From Eutypa lata (Eukaryota > Ascomycota > Sordariomycetes > Xylariales > Diatrypaceae), in NCBI GenBank assembly GCA_022661535.1, contig JAKULF010000006.1:2661001-2725000 (forward strand): a DNA stretch of 64,000 bases, given 5' to 3'. The translations under genes were made by a program, and so were the position numbers. Shown here piece by piece: positions 37,093 through 49,400 of the stretch (within the stretch, counting starts at the first letter, position 1; every line of letters starts with the position of its first letter). The notes beneath the pieces were generated by a model. That model was given only the letters and a program-made list of their open reading frames with translations. It was not told the origin of the DNA and ran no database searches.

Positions 37093-40000
37093 GAATCAAG
37101 TTGAATGTGGTTAATCAGAATGGAGATATGATCTAGAAAGAATGGTTAGTTTATAGTCACGGTAGGGTCGGTGACAGCATAACCTGTCGACAATTTGCTG
37201 ATGGAGAAAATACAATGTGTAGGGAAAGGAACAAACATGCAGGTCGGCGATAGGAAAATTGAAGGACAGGTTGACGTATCAAAATTAGATGGAAGTCTTC
37301 AGGATAGGTAACTGCGTTGACATCAGGAAATGTATTTGGATTAGGTCGGTAGGTTAACAATAGGGAGGAATACCAAGGATAGGATTAAGTAGTGACAGTC
37401 TAAGTGTATGACAATAGGAAGGCAGTTCTGTAGGGGAGAAAGAGGAGGCACTGGATGATGTTAAAGTAGAATCAATGCCATGTCCGAAAGTTGCAGAACA
37501 ATTTGTGTTAGAGACAATGGGCAGGGGGTATGAAGAGTTTTCAAGAAGACTGAAGGTTAGGAAAAGCACATATGCTACTAGGTATAGAAGAAACCCTTTC
37601 AGCCATAACAGGTAAATTCTTAGGTTGGAACGTCTGTCGACAGGGGCTTCACCATGTAGTCGGAGAAGTGAAGGCTGTATTAGATGAACAAACCTTGTAG
37701 AGTCTGGTCGTGCCAATGCCGTGTTACCAAGACAAATGTGAATGAAGCGAGTGGTTACGAGTAAAATAGAGTAGCTAGAAAGCAAGATGAAAGGAGGAAT
37801 TGAAGAGATCGTGATGATGAGGGTGGCTGGATGAGTTGATGCTTATGCTGGAGTGGTAAGAAAAGAGGATGCAAGAGGATGGTTGGCGTCAAAAGAAAGT
37901 TAACAATGTCACAGATTCAGATTGACTAACCGTAATCTAAGAAGAAGGAAGGTAAGATCTAAGTAGAAACACGTAGCTTCCTGGTATCGGTAAAGGTCTT
38001 GCAAGTCCGCCGTGCTGGTGATGCTGTTGTGGGAAGGTACAGTCAATTAGAAGCAACCGACAACGAGGCCGACAGCGAGGTCGACACTCCAAAAACAACA
38101 CAAGTAGGTATGTATGTAATGCTACTGCAATCCAAGTCGGGATGTTGCTATGGCCGAAATTTGCTACGATGTAACAAAAGGTCAGCGCAAGTCAAGTAAA
38201 GGAAGAAGTAAACAACGAAGAAAGAAGTTGTTTACAAGAAGGTAGCAGTGTAATGAAGCTGTAGGTTGACGGTAGTAAGTATTAGGGTAGGTACGTTTCG
38301 ATCAACATTAATACCTAGGTACTATGTAGCTTCCTAAGGCATCTATGGGTAATCTTAGGCTAGGTAGGTACGTAGTAGGTAATAATGTGAAATTAATAAA
38401 CATGTGATAGATAACAGTGGAATAATCAAGTTGTTGTACTGTCGAATATAATAAGCTGGAAGGAGCAGATAATCCGTGATTATGCCATGAAGTAAACCAA
38501 CGTCCAGTTTAGTCTAAGAAAGTCGAAGGCCTTGTTCCAAAACCATTATTTCTAAGTTCATCTGCTCATGTTAGGTATGGTCGAGTAAGCGGTTGCACAT
38601 CAGGAGGCATCAACCCGGGTGCTGATACCAGTATACCTGGTTGACTTTGGCCCTTGGAATAGAAGATGCCACGGCGCGGGTCTTCTCCTTGTTTCTGGTT
38701 CTCATGCACAGCAACTTCAATGTTGCTCTAGGCCCACGCATCTGTAGTTCAAGGGTTGTTTAGGTGGTCACTGATAGTAAATACTATTTAAGGACAAAAT
38801 GGTATACACGTCAGGTATGGACCATCAGGTGCTATTGTTATATGGCGATGTATAATGCTGGTTGCCTATGGTACGAAGTTAGCTTCAAGATAAAAGGGGA
38901 TTGGAATATAAGATCATAAGATACCGAGTATGGGTCTTGATGCAATCTACAATGGCATATTGAGCCTACTGCATTTGCTGGGTTGCATTAAAGAGGTCTC
39001 TAGCTAGTAGTTAACTGTTAATTGTATCCTTTCAATGCTTCCTTTATACTGTGGGACATCAAGGGGCACACTATAGGCTATTAGCACAGAAACAAAGGAG
39101 GTGTCGTCGATGCAGAAGACATACTATTATGGACTATAGCGATAATTTATAGTCCAATCGTCAAAGCCCGTTGTGGGGACGACGACATGGAATCGGGGAT
39201 ATGTCTAGAATGAACGCCGGCAGCGAGAGATGCAGGTGATCTTTCATGGATAGAAAGCATAGGCTAAAAATACTGAAGAAGACAATCACCACCAAAGGGT
39301 TATTAGTTATAGGGTGGAATCATTGTGTTCGTGAAGTTTTCATGGTGTTTTTGAAACCTGGTCGATAGAGCAAGAGGGTGGTTAAAGTATTCCATCCCTT
39401 TCCATGATCGTGATAACACAAGGGAGTACACCATGCAGGACCTTGACAGCTGAACTAGTTAGCTTCCAAGGAGTGAAACGGTGAAGTACTTCTCTCCTCT
39501 CTCCGCACATACTTTACTGAGGTAGTCGCTTTTCTTTTTCCTTCTACATCAGTAGCATATTCTAGAATGGCAGCTCACGAATGATGTGCGAATAAGGACT
39601 GATTTAGTTATCAGTTTGAGCTTGAAAGGCGAGACATTCTCTGGTACTTCATTGTAACGATTATTGAAGAGTGCTCTATTACTTACATCCTGGGGAGCCA
39701 AGGGGGGCCTATAGCACGGCCATCCCCAGACTGCCAGAGTACCCTGCTCTAGGCTTACTTAGCTTGGCGTGTAAAGGGATGCTAATGTTGGTCTCATATT
39801 TGATGTCTCGGAACTTTCGAGTCCCGTAATCCGGCATTCAGCTTGATTTCCCAGCATTTCCCTCCTCCCCTTGGTCTATTGTAGCCGAGACAAAATGAAA
39901 TATAGTTGGAAGAGTACCGAGCTATCACGTACATGATTATCCGTACTGAGCTCGTTAAAGCCTGGAAGCAATAGCACACTATTCAGGACTAGGGCTGTGT

Positions 40001-40774
40001 TGTTTTCTAGGGCTTGTAATAGAAATTATGGCATGATGTCTAATATGGCATGCCTATTTCAAAAGAAAGAAGCATGGTCCCTTAGCTAACTAGTCTCACC
40101 TCCTGTGGGGTTGAGATAAAGCAAAGAACAAAGACAGTCACGAGAGCATAGACACCGTGAAGGCTATCCCAACTCGGTATTGGAAGTTGGCTATCGTTCG
40201 TTCAATACTGTTGTGCTACCTAGTGCCTATTGCTGCAGTTCCTGCCTTGTCACGTAAGTATTTATGTATGTGTGCTTCAAATCCGGGACGGTCACATACA
40301 TGGTTCGGCCTGACCTGACAGGAAGCAGATGCAACCCGCAATCTGAAATGACATGTCATTTGGCTCCGTAACTAACGACCGGACTAGGGGCATGTTATCT
40401 AGATCTGATCTAAGTGGCTAGACTACTAGACTTGGGTTTGGCATTTACGACCGCAAGAAGAAGTGGTGGCCTTTCAGGAACATGACTACTGTATATAAAC
40501 TAGGAAACTTTCAAAGTGGAATGTACTCATTGAAGTAATCTATCAGTTCATTACGATTTATATATGTGACAATATGCTAAACAGTCATGTGATTTGGTGG
40601 GAATGACAAAAATATGTGTCAAGTTCAAAGCAGGGTTGATCTAGTGTTCACCTATCTCCTTAAAAGTCAAAGCCTCCCCATGACTTCGACCGACAAACAA
40701 CCCGGTTATATGTAACTGCACATAAACTGACTGTGGCGTTAACTGTAGGGATGTGACTTCTCTGCAGGACCAAA
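37093..40774. other. Intergenic, leader of two-RRM gene and CPR 3' side
   Basis: About 3.7 kb. From 37093 to about 38250 the minus strand is pyrimidine-rich and is probably the long leader or promoter of the two-RRM gene. The open frame at 37354-37785 starts with TTG and lies in that tract. The rest is gene-poor, apart from a low-confidence spliced small frame at 40157-40371. Confidence 0.5.
40157..40371 (+). pseudogene. Possible small secreted-peptide gene lacking an ATG
   Basis: A speculative two-exon frame: 40157-40253 and 40322-40371, joined by a 68-nt intron with GTAAGT donor, CTGAC branch-like site and CAG acceptor. It encodes 48 residues. The start resembles a secretion signal: basic residues, then a hydrophobic run (ILLCYLVPIAAVPA). 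A short Cys-containing tail follows, ending at TAA. The first codon is GTG in a CACCGTGA context that would be ideal for ATG, so it may be a decayed gene, use an upstream exon, or be chance. No homologue is recognised. Confidence 0.2.
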
Positions 40775-43058
40775 TCATGACCAGACATCCTCCTATGATA
40801 AAGGTTAGTGACCGTGGTAGATACCAAGTAGTTCAGTCATTCCCAGTCTAGTGGAATGGCGACTGGAGGATGTCGTGATAGTAGAATTGACAATGACGAT
40901 AATGACTGTGATAACAACAGCAAGAATGGACCAAAATGATTACATACCTGGTATTGGTTTGCGGCTCTCATGTTCTTTACGATCTCCTCTCCCTTGGCCT
41001 CGGGAACACCCCTTTGCTCCGCGATGATTTGGGCCAGCACAGCGTTCACCTCTCGAGCCATATTTGCGGCATCACCGCATACGTAAAGGTACGCCTTCTT
41101 TTCCAACAATTCGTTAACTTCCTTTGCATATTCCTTGAGTCGGTGCTGAACATAGACTTTCTTAGGGCCCTCTCTGGAAAACGCGGTGATCAATTCGAAA
41201 TTGTCGCCAAGGACGTTTTTATATTGCTGGGTAACAATTAGTGCAATCCTGTCAGGGGTCTTTGGTTTGTACATACCTCCCATTCGGATTCATACATGAA
41301 ATCTTCGCTCCGTTTCCTGCATCCGAAGAACAATAGGGTTCGGCCAACATTCAGACCAGATTCAGCCTGCTTCGCCCGCTCTTGTACGAAACCTCGCATA
41401 GGCGCGACACCTGTGCCCGGTCCAATCAAGATTACAGGTTTGGAAGGATCAGAAGGCAGCTTGAAGTTCGAATGACGGACGTGAACTGGGACATGGATCC
41501 CGTCGTATTTGTTCCTTGGGCCCATAATTTCATAAGTCTGACCGAAAGGTTCAGGGTTAGGATCGCCATTTTGCTTCTGCTTGAGAGCGAGTAGGTAGTT
41601 GGTAGCTACGCCCTTAAAAGGATCGGTACGGCCTGGAATAACTTGGTTCTCAACGATCGCAGTGATTGATATCTTCTTGGGCTGAACAAGGGAAGATGAT
41701 GAGATCGAGTAGTAGCGCGGCTGGAGCTTGGTGAGTCCTTCGATGAAAGCCGAGAAGGGAATTTTGGACCACGTCTGACCATTGCTAACAACGCTGAGTG
41801 TACGGGCAATGTTGTAGTGATTCTTGCTGATCTTATCGTGGAAGTAGTCCTTGTCATCACCGAGCTTGACCATTTCCGCCTTCACGGCATCATCAGGCGC
41901 AAAGGCAGCTAGGGTACCGAGAAATTGACGAGAGACAGGGGCACAGATCTCTAGGTGGTACCGAATAATAGCGTCGAATGTTGTGGGGGTTGGGAAAGGT
42001 ACCTTGGCAGTAGGCTCAAGTGCCTTAACGCTGATCACGGTGTCTTTCTTGCCTTCCAATTCCAAGATTCTAAGGAACTCATCAACTTCGTGCCCAGGGT
42101 TGGTTGGCCATACTGCAATGTGATCACCAGTCTGATACGTCAGGTTAGAACCGCTGATATCCACTTCCATATGAAGGCAGTTTCTATCCTTGACAGTGAA
42201 CAATTCCTTGGACTCGGCAATTGGGGCGATGTACGGATTATGAGCGTTGAAAGGACCTTTGGCAGCGCCTTCTAGATGCATTTTGTTCGGTTCGCCTAGG
42301 TATACCTCGGGAGAGTCCTTGGTGAGATTGTCCCGCTCTACGATACCAAAGATGGGCTCGTAAACAGCTTCTCGTTCTTCCAGTCCCATCTTTTCAGCCA
42401 AAGCAGCCCACATAGGGTCCTTCCATGCTAAGAAGTCCTCTTCCATGGTACCAGCACCGTCGTCACCCTCTCCGGCCTTGCCGATTCTCTTGGCGCCCAA
42501 TTTCTCCAAAGCTTTATCGACATTACGAACCATAGAGTTGTAGTGCTCATAGGTGTTATTACCCAGACCAAATGCGACATAGTTGAGATTTCCGAGGGGC
42601 GGGTCAGCGCTCTCAGAGAAGGATACGTCATCGCCAATAATGAACTCGTAGAAGTCGACGGCATTGTCGGTGGGCTCGCCCTCACCATACGTGGCAAGGA
42701 CAAACATGACAACTTTATCTTCGGGAATCGCATCAAGATTATCGTAGTCGTAGTCCTCAAGGTCAGCTACCATAGTTTCGAGACCGTATCGACTCTTGCC
42801 CTCCTTGGCTAATCTCGAAGCGTAATCCTCGGCAGTACCAGTCTGTGAACCGTAAAATATGATGCAGTTTTTACCACTCTCTTCCATTTTTCCCAAGATG
42901 TTTCTAGTCCGGCCCGCCTTCTGTCCATTTGCGTTTGCGAAGGAGTTGGCATAGGGATCTTTGGTCACGCCCCAAAACTTGCCTTTGGTGAAATAGGCAG
43001 TGGTGGCGACGAGGATAACGGAGAGGACGATGACGTCCAGGGTATCGAGTTGAGCCAT
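40775..43058 (-). CDS. cprA: NADPH-cytochrome P450 reductase
   Basis: ER-anchored diflavin enzyme passing electrons from NADPH through FAD and FMN to P450s, including those of sterol synthesis (family knowledge). Minus-strand exons are 43058-41277, 41226-40948 and 40792-40775, with introns of 50 and 155 nt. They give 692 aa, the usual fungal length. An N-terminal membrane anchor lies at about residues 8-25. FMN motifs are YGSQTGTAEDY (from 69), ATYGEGEPTD and FGLGNNTYEHYN. The FAD motif PRYYSIS is at 447-453 and the NADPH loop GPGTGVAPMRG starts at 546. The last exon is only 18 nt and encodes EDVWS; its Trp is the conserved C-terminal aromatic that stacks on FAD. An ATG five codons upstream (43073) is in frame, but MAQLDTLD is the start seen in fungal relatives. 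A 9-nt triple repeat lies about 64 nt upstream of the start. Confidence 0.96.
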
Positions 43059-46000
43059 CTTGAAGAACTGCACGCTACAGGCGTATCCTACTAATCTCTT
43101 AGTATATCCTTTTTATGAGTGGGATTGCGCGGATTGCGCGGATTGCGCGGAATGGAGTGACGGCGTACACGATGGATATGTCTGTATCGGGACAAGATAT
43201 TTGGTTGACAGCCCCTACGAAGTAGAGGCCAGGCAAATCTGCAATTTCAAGCTTTTCTAACGGGCGTGGATGTAATTTTCAACGTTGCCGGAGTACACGA
43301 AATGTTGCCAACGTTGGCTTAAAAAAAACCCCTCCGAATGAGGATCGCTCTGGCTGGGAACTATGTATCTTGCCGATCTTGGACCTTGACGAGCAAAGTC
43401 GTAAGATAAAAAAAAATCAAATCGGGTTCAAACGTAACTAAGTGTGTAATACTATAAACAACCAAGCTTAACGCCAAATGCTCCCATAGACGGGCAAGTA
43501 GGTTGGCAAGAAACGAATAAGCAAAGAAGAGGAAAGAACAACCCTAAGCCATCTTACTACGTGGAGGTAGGTAGAGGCGCAGAGGCGAAAGGTTAGGTGA
43601 GTGTCTAGAGTATGTAGGTAGTACCTAGGGGAAAATGATTGGTTTTATTATTGTAGGTAACTTTATGGTGTGGTGGGTGGATGTTGGTACTCATAGGTAG
43701 ATTCTTACTTTCATCCCGAAAACGAGCTGACACGAATCCTCCCGAAGCTGCGAAGTTATTGACCGTCGCCCCGATAAATATTACCGGTCTCCAGTTGTAC
43801 ATGCTTAGCGCGAGGTACCTGTGCTAGTAGGTAAAGACCACAATATCTATCTTTACCTAGCATCCCTGTGTGCATGTGAATTCAGCACTCAAGTTGATCT
43901 TACCAGTTTTCACTCTTTTACGTGGTACTATATAGGTATACATGCGGGCTAATAAGTGCCCGGAATATCATACAAATGATATGATATAAAGCGATAAAAA
44001 AAGAGGTTGTGTCTGAGCACAAGTTGCCATAGGTAGGTATATAGGTAGGTAAGCAGCAGCCAGCCTACTATAACCTTCTATCTTATCTTGATTCCGCCAC
44101 ATTTTCCCTGGACATCTCTTATCCTGCAGATAAGCAAGTACATATCTGTTAACATTGCCCATACAAAGTACCACTGCAGCCCAGACATCATCACCTGCTT
44201 CCACTTCATCGGTAACTTAACGAGCCGGCATCCACATGCACCGACCGCGCAGCCACGTTGAATTAATTGTGGGTGCTTTATGGCCTGGAGTTACATGTAG
44301 TTATACAGATACAATATGCACGGGTAACTATGTTGATAATTAATTATGCAAGCGGATATGAATGGACTACCTACCTAGTTACGTAGGTAGCCAAACGAGC
44401 TCACAATATTGGGAATGATGCTGAGTTTAATTCTCTATATTAAAGACGATTACCGAGATGGAGGCACCTGGATCTTGTTAGGTAGATTCGTTGATACTAC
44501 CCGATTCGGCATTACCTAAAATGGTGCCCTTCGGGACTACCCAATATGATCCCTAGGTAAGTATATATATACCTAGGTAGGTAGTAAATCATTCCTTTTG
44601 TATTATACATACTTGCTAGAAGCCGGAGTCCACTCGGAATCACGCTAATTAAACTGGCACGGCATCACGGGAGCGAGGTCGGCCGGTGGTGGCATCTATG
44701 TACATAGCCAGGTAGAAGACGGACGTGCTCAGTTCAGTTGCGGGCAATTTCAAAAAGTCACTGTGATTTAACTACCGTGTACGGACAAGAAATAAAAGGT
44801 TCCCTGTCGACTACCGGCATCGGTAGTCCCTGACTGTGCCTCACTCTATGACTCGCTAACCGAGTGTTCAACGACCACCACATCCTCGGCACTTAATTGG
44901 AAAGGAGAAGCATTATGGCAGTTAGATTGAATTGAATGACATGACAAGATGATTATGTATTTCATCTTGCATGTGGGGGTGTAACACCACGAAGGGAACC
45001 ACTGACATTTGAGTACCTAGGCCTCATATTTGAGGAGCTACAAGCACGGCATACTCGGTGTACCTGTTACTATAAGCTCACCATTGACATCCAAATCATA
45101 GGACCATTCTATACGCCCTTTTCCGCAAAAATGGCTAAAAAGACTTACTGCATTGGTAGAATGTGATGCGTGTAAATAGATAGCTAACACAGCTGCTAGG
45201 CATAATTACCTAGGTAATCATTTGTGCGAATTACTAAATTATTTGCGAGCCTAATGGAATTCTCTATTATAATCACGCTGTACCAAGTGATATATATAGC
45301 CTTTACATACTGGTTGGGGCACAAGCCTGCTTTTTCATTTGCCTATACAGGAATATGAACTTGTAAGAAAAAGCCGTACAATAAGGGAGAGAAAAGAGCA
45401 CTTAGCTAATGATGTCTGTAGTGCGTGCTAACCTAGTATCTGCGTGGAGTTGAATGATTTAAACCAACCCTTTTCAATTCTTCTCCCCTTCAGGTGGACG
45501 AGGGATATCATGCACTCATACTACATCATACCAGATTGATTATTAGCCCCCTTTATATAGCACAGGTTAACGTCACCCAAATATTATATCATTGATGCTC
45601 TTTGCGCTACTGTCCACTGAAAGTACAACATAATACGAAGTATTACTCTGTGAATCACTTGGTGGTTGGCTAACTACGTGTTTTCGGGTATAATCTGACA
45701 ATCACCTTTAAGTATTAATTGAGATATCTTATTCGAAATATAACTACGAGGTAGTTTAAAGTGCCTTTCTGCCTACTTACTGGTTGATATTTGATATATT
45801 GAATAGAAAAAAAGCTTTATATTCCAATACTGGGATCATTTGGGCTTGATATGGGCGTTTAACTCTATACTCCACTATAATATGGACCCCTGATAGCTTA
45901 GAACCTATTAACAGGTAGTAGTAGACCCGAATATTAGGTACCATACCTAACCTACGAGTCAACTACCGACCGCATGTAATACTATATACTTACCTCTCTA

Positions 46001-46426
46001 GTTAGCCGTAAAGCACCAACGTCGTGGAGCGTATACAGACAGCAAGCTATCGTGACTGTAGTCAGATCATGGGCTCTGCATTACGAAAATGGGTGAGTTG
46101 ATGTCCTTTATTTCTGTTTCTCGCATTCATTACCCATTTCACCAAGACCCAGTATCAGATATAGAGGTCATTGCAATCAATTGTAGGGTGCCGGGCCAGG
46201 CTGGGCTGGGCCTCATTAGTAGGCCAAATTCAGGGACACCTTCGCGCCTTCGCCCATTGGGCTGGGTCTGGGTCGCGCTCGATTGGCTGCTTCATCAATT
46301 TTGTGCACGCCAGAAGAGGAGCAACAGCTACTACTCTACAATTTAGCCCCTTTGCGTGAGATTTCGTCGGATATAGTGTTTCACAAAAGAGGGGATATCT
46401 CTCTCCCCCAAAGTCCTTTCCATCTG
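43059..46426. other. Divergent intergenic region, CPR / TAO3
   Basis: About 3.4 kb shared by two divergent genes. I see no coding frame of merit. It contains the 9-nt triple repeat near CPR, many AGGT/ACCT words and palindromes such as ATTACCTAGGTAAT (about 45206-45219). At 46089 ATGG is followed by a GTGAGT donor, a possible first exon for TAO3. Confidence 0.6.
43122..43148. repeat. Three exact tandem copies of a 9-mer upstream of CPR
   Basis: GGATTGCGC is repeated three times without interruption (43122-43130, 43131-43139, 43140-43148), 64-90 nt upstream of the CPR start codon. On the CPR sense strand the unit reads GCGCAATCC. The position suits a core promoter or 5' leader. It could be a multimerised regulator site, but no known factor is identified. 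Confidence 0.85.
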
Positions 46427-49400
46427 ATGTCGTTTTCTCCTCCACTACTAACAACGCCATCACGATATCTAGTTCCGTCACAGACGCTGCCAGACCATTT
46501 GCAAGAGCCCTTAAAGTTTTCGCCGCGAAGGGCACAGTCCCCGAATAACCACGACGACAGTAGCGGTAGCGGTAGTGGCGGCGATGGGTGGGAGGATACT
46601 ATTAGGCCGGTAAATCTCACTCCTTCGGCCTTACGAGCCGTCGCGCATTCTCGCGAATCTTCACTCGAAAAATTACAATCAGGTGCCGGTCTCGCCGGTA
46701 TACCCGAATCACCACAATCCACCCCTTCATCTGCATCTATTAGTGCACGTACGGCTGCATCACGCCAAGTGGTTGCCGGAATATTCGAACGAGTCATCGA
46801 TCCCAAGGCGGCCGCGACATACGGACATCATCGCCAAACTTCTATCGTCCATGGAATTCAGCATTCGAGGAATGGGAGTTCGTCTTCGAGCCCCCTGAGT
46901 CCCCAGATAATCGCAGCAGCTGGAGTCGGTCTACTGACCGACCGACCGGAAATACACGCTATGAATCGGATGGAACTAGACTCGTCCTTAGGCTCCCGGC
47001 CACCAACCGCCATGTCAGGTACCACGGCTGTTAATGCAGCTTCAAATGGGCACGAAAGTACATCATCCTCTGTTACCGACGGTACTTTGACTCAGAAGAA
47101 GCTGGAAAGAATACAGAGCAAGACTGGGCGTGACCATGCGCATCATCACTCCCATTCTTCGCGACACCGTAAGGACGACTTGAAGACCGTTGGTGAATAT
47201 GCCTTGCATGTATTATTGTCGTCATTTGTTGCGCATGCAGAAGAGAAACTTAACGAGTGTATTACTGTGCCTTTTGACCCTGAGCCGCAAATAGAACGCA
47301 TCTGTGGTCCCGGCGCTGATCCTGTGTTTGACCAATTTATCACGGCATTGGGACACATTGCTAAGCAGAAACCAAAGCCATTAATCGACTTCATCATGCT
47401 CTGGAGAAAACATAAGAGTGAAGCGGCAAACGATGCGCGAAATCAACTTCAGCAATCGAAAGCTCAACCTCCTGGAGCAGGCCTCACTCGCCGGAATACT
47501 GAGCCGGTCCAGGTCATCATGGAGAAGGTCTCGTCAGAGTCCACTGGGTCCAATGGGCCAGCGACACTTGCAGCCAAACAGGAATACGTCTCTCAAGCCG
47601 ACAGACGCTCCGTTATCTCGATTTATATATTATGTCGCGTTTTACTAGAAGTTATCCGAACAAGTAGCTTAAGCTGCATCACGCTAGAGATGATGGACAA
47701 ACTGGAAGGTATAATTTTCCTCCAGCTGAAAATCGCAGACACAGAGCAACTAGCAGCGTCCCCTCTCAAGTCGGCAAATTGGAACCTTTTCACCCAGCTT
47801 CTGGGTGCTATGAGTGAGATAAACTTTGCTAGTGTTACAGAGCGGTTCATCGCAGATCTCCAAAATCTTCAGCAAGACCTCGCTAGCCGAGGGCCCACGT
47901 CCGGAAAGGCGGATCTTGAAGGTCAGATGGTTTTGGTGTTAGGAGGGATGAGACATCTACGCTTGAACATCGAGACGGATGAAGGTTGGGATCAAACTTG
48001 TGATTTCCTAACGTCTCTTGGTCGGCTCTTCTCTAGATCACATGGCCAGAGGGTGAAATCTGCCTTCTGCGAGGCGCTGGACACTCTATTACTCCCCATT
48101 GCTGCCAATGCTAGCAATAGCCATTTGACACACCCGAAGTGGGGAGAAGTCATTAGCAACGTTAGCCCCCGACTTGCACAGATGTTCGTTAAACCACGTC
48201 ATTGGGCATCTGCGTTCCCCTTAACCGCCACGATGCTATGTGTTTCTCCTCCTGATAATGGGAATAACCAGTGGCTACAACTGGTCCGCCCGCTCCAGCC
48301 TCGTTTGAAGGACCGCACGTTCCGCTTTCTATGTTTGCAGGTCATCTCAAGATTACTCTGGACTTATCTTTACCGGACTAACGATACGGCGGCGGGAGTG
48401 ACACGCAAACTTGATGAAGTTATGCAGCTTGTGTTGCCGCCCACGAAACGTACTTTCACCCCCACAGATATCAGCCCAACGAGTCCCTTAATACAGATAC
48501 TCAGATTCATTGGGTATAAGTACCCGGAATACTGCTGCAAGAACATTATTTTCCCTCTAATCAACGCCGAATTATTCAGTTCCAATAAAGAACTAAAAGT
48601 CGAGCAACTTGACCCCGATAGGATGGTAATTGGCATAAGGGCATTCCTCGCTATCATGTCAGACCTAGAGAAGGGCGAGCATGGCCGACCTCCTTTTCCC
48701 TTAGCATATCCAACACAAGGTCCCACCGATCGACCTCTGCCTAACTCGCCATCTACGGCATCCACATCGAGTGTACTGCCATCGAGTCCTTTAACGCCTA
48801 GCAAAGATGATTCGTTGTCCCGGCCTGTTCAACTGAGCGCCTTAAGCGAAGGTGCGCGTGGTTATTATAAGAGATTCTCGGAAATTCTAGGTAAAATCAC
48901 TATTATATGTGACAACACTTTTGGAGGGCAAGCAGCTCTAGACGAGAAGTTTAATAGCCCAGGACCAAAGACACCTATTACCGAAACGTTCAACTTTGCT
49001 CGACGTGATGAGCATCCTAGTCCCGCCGAGCAGAAGCAAGCCTTCTACGAACTCCTGCATGTCGCTGTACAAGCTCTGCCTCGCTGCCCTGCTGCCGACA
49101 TCCCATTTAACCCACTTATCAACCTCCTTTGCACGGGAACCGCACATGTTCAATACAACATTGCTGAATCGTCAGCTCAATCTCTGAAGTCGATTGCTCG
49201 TCACTCCCATGCGCATCGCGTCACCATGGGATTTGCTCGATTTATCTTCAACTTCGACGACCGCTATTCTACAATGTCTGATGGTGGTATGCTCGGCCCC
49301 AGCCATATCGAAAATACTCTTCGCCTTTACGTGGAGTTACTTCAAATATGGAGGGACGAGATTCGACAGAAGACGAAAGACGCCTCTTCTGATTCCGGGG

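Noticed and set aside
37354..37785. 143-codon minus-strand frame upstream of the two-RRM gene
   Set aside because: Starts with TTG, lies in a pyrimidine-rich leader-like tract and has no family motif.
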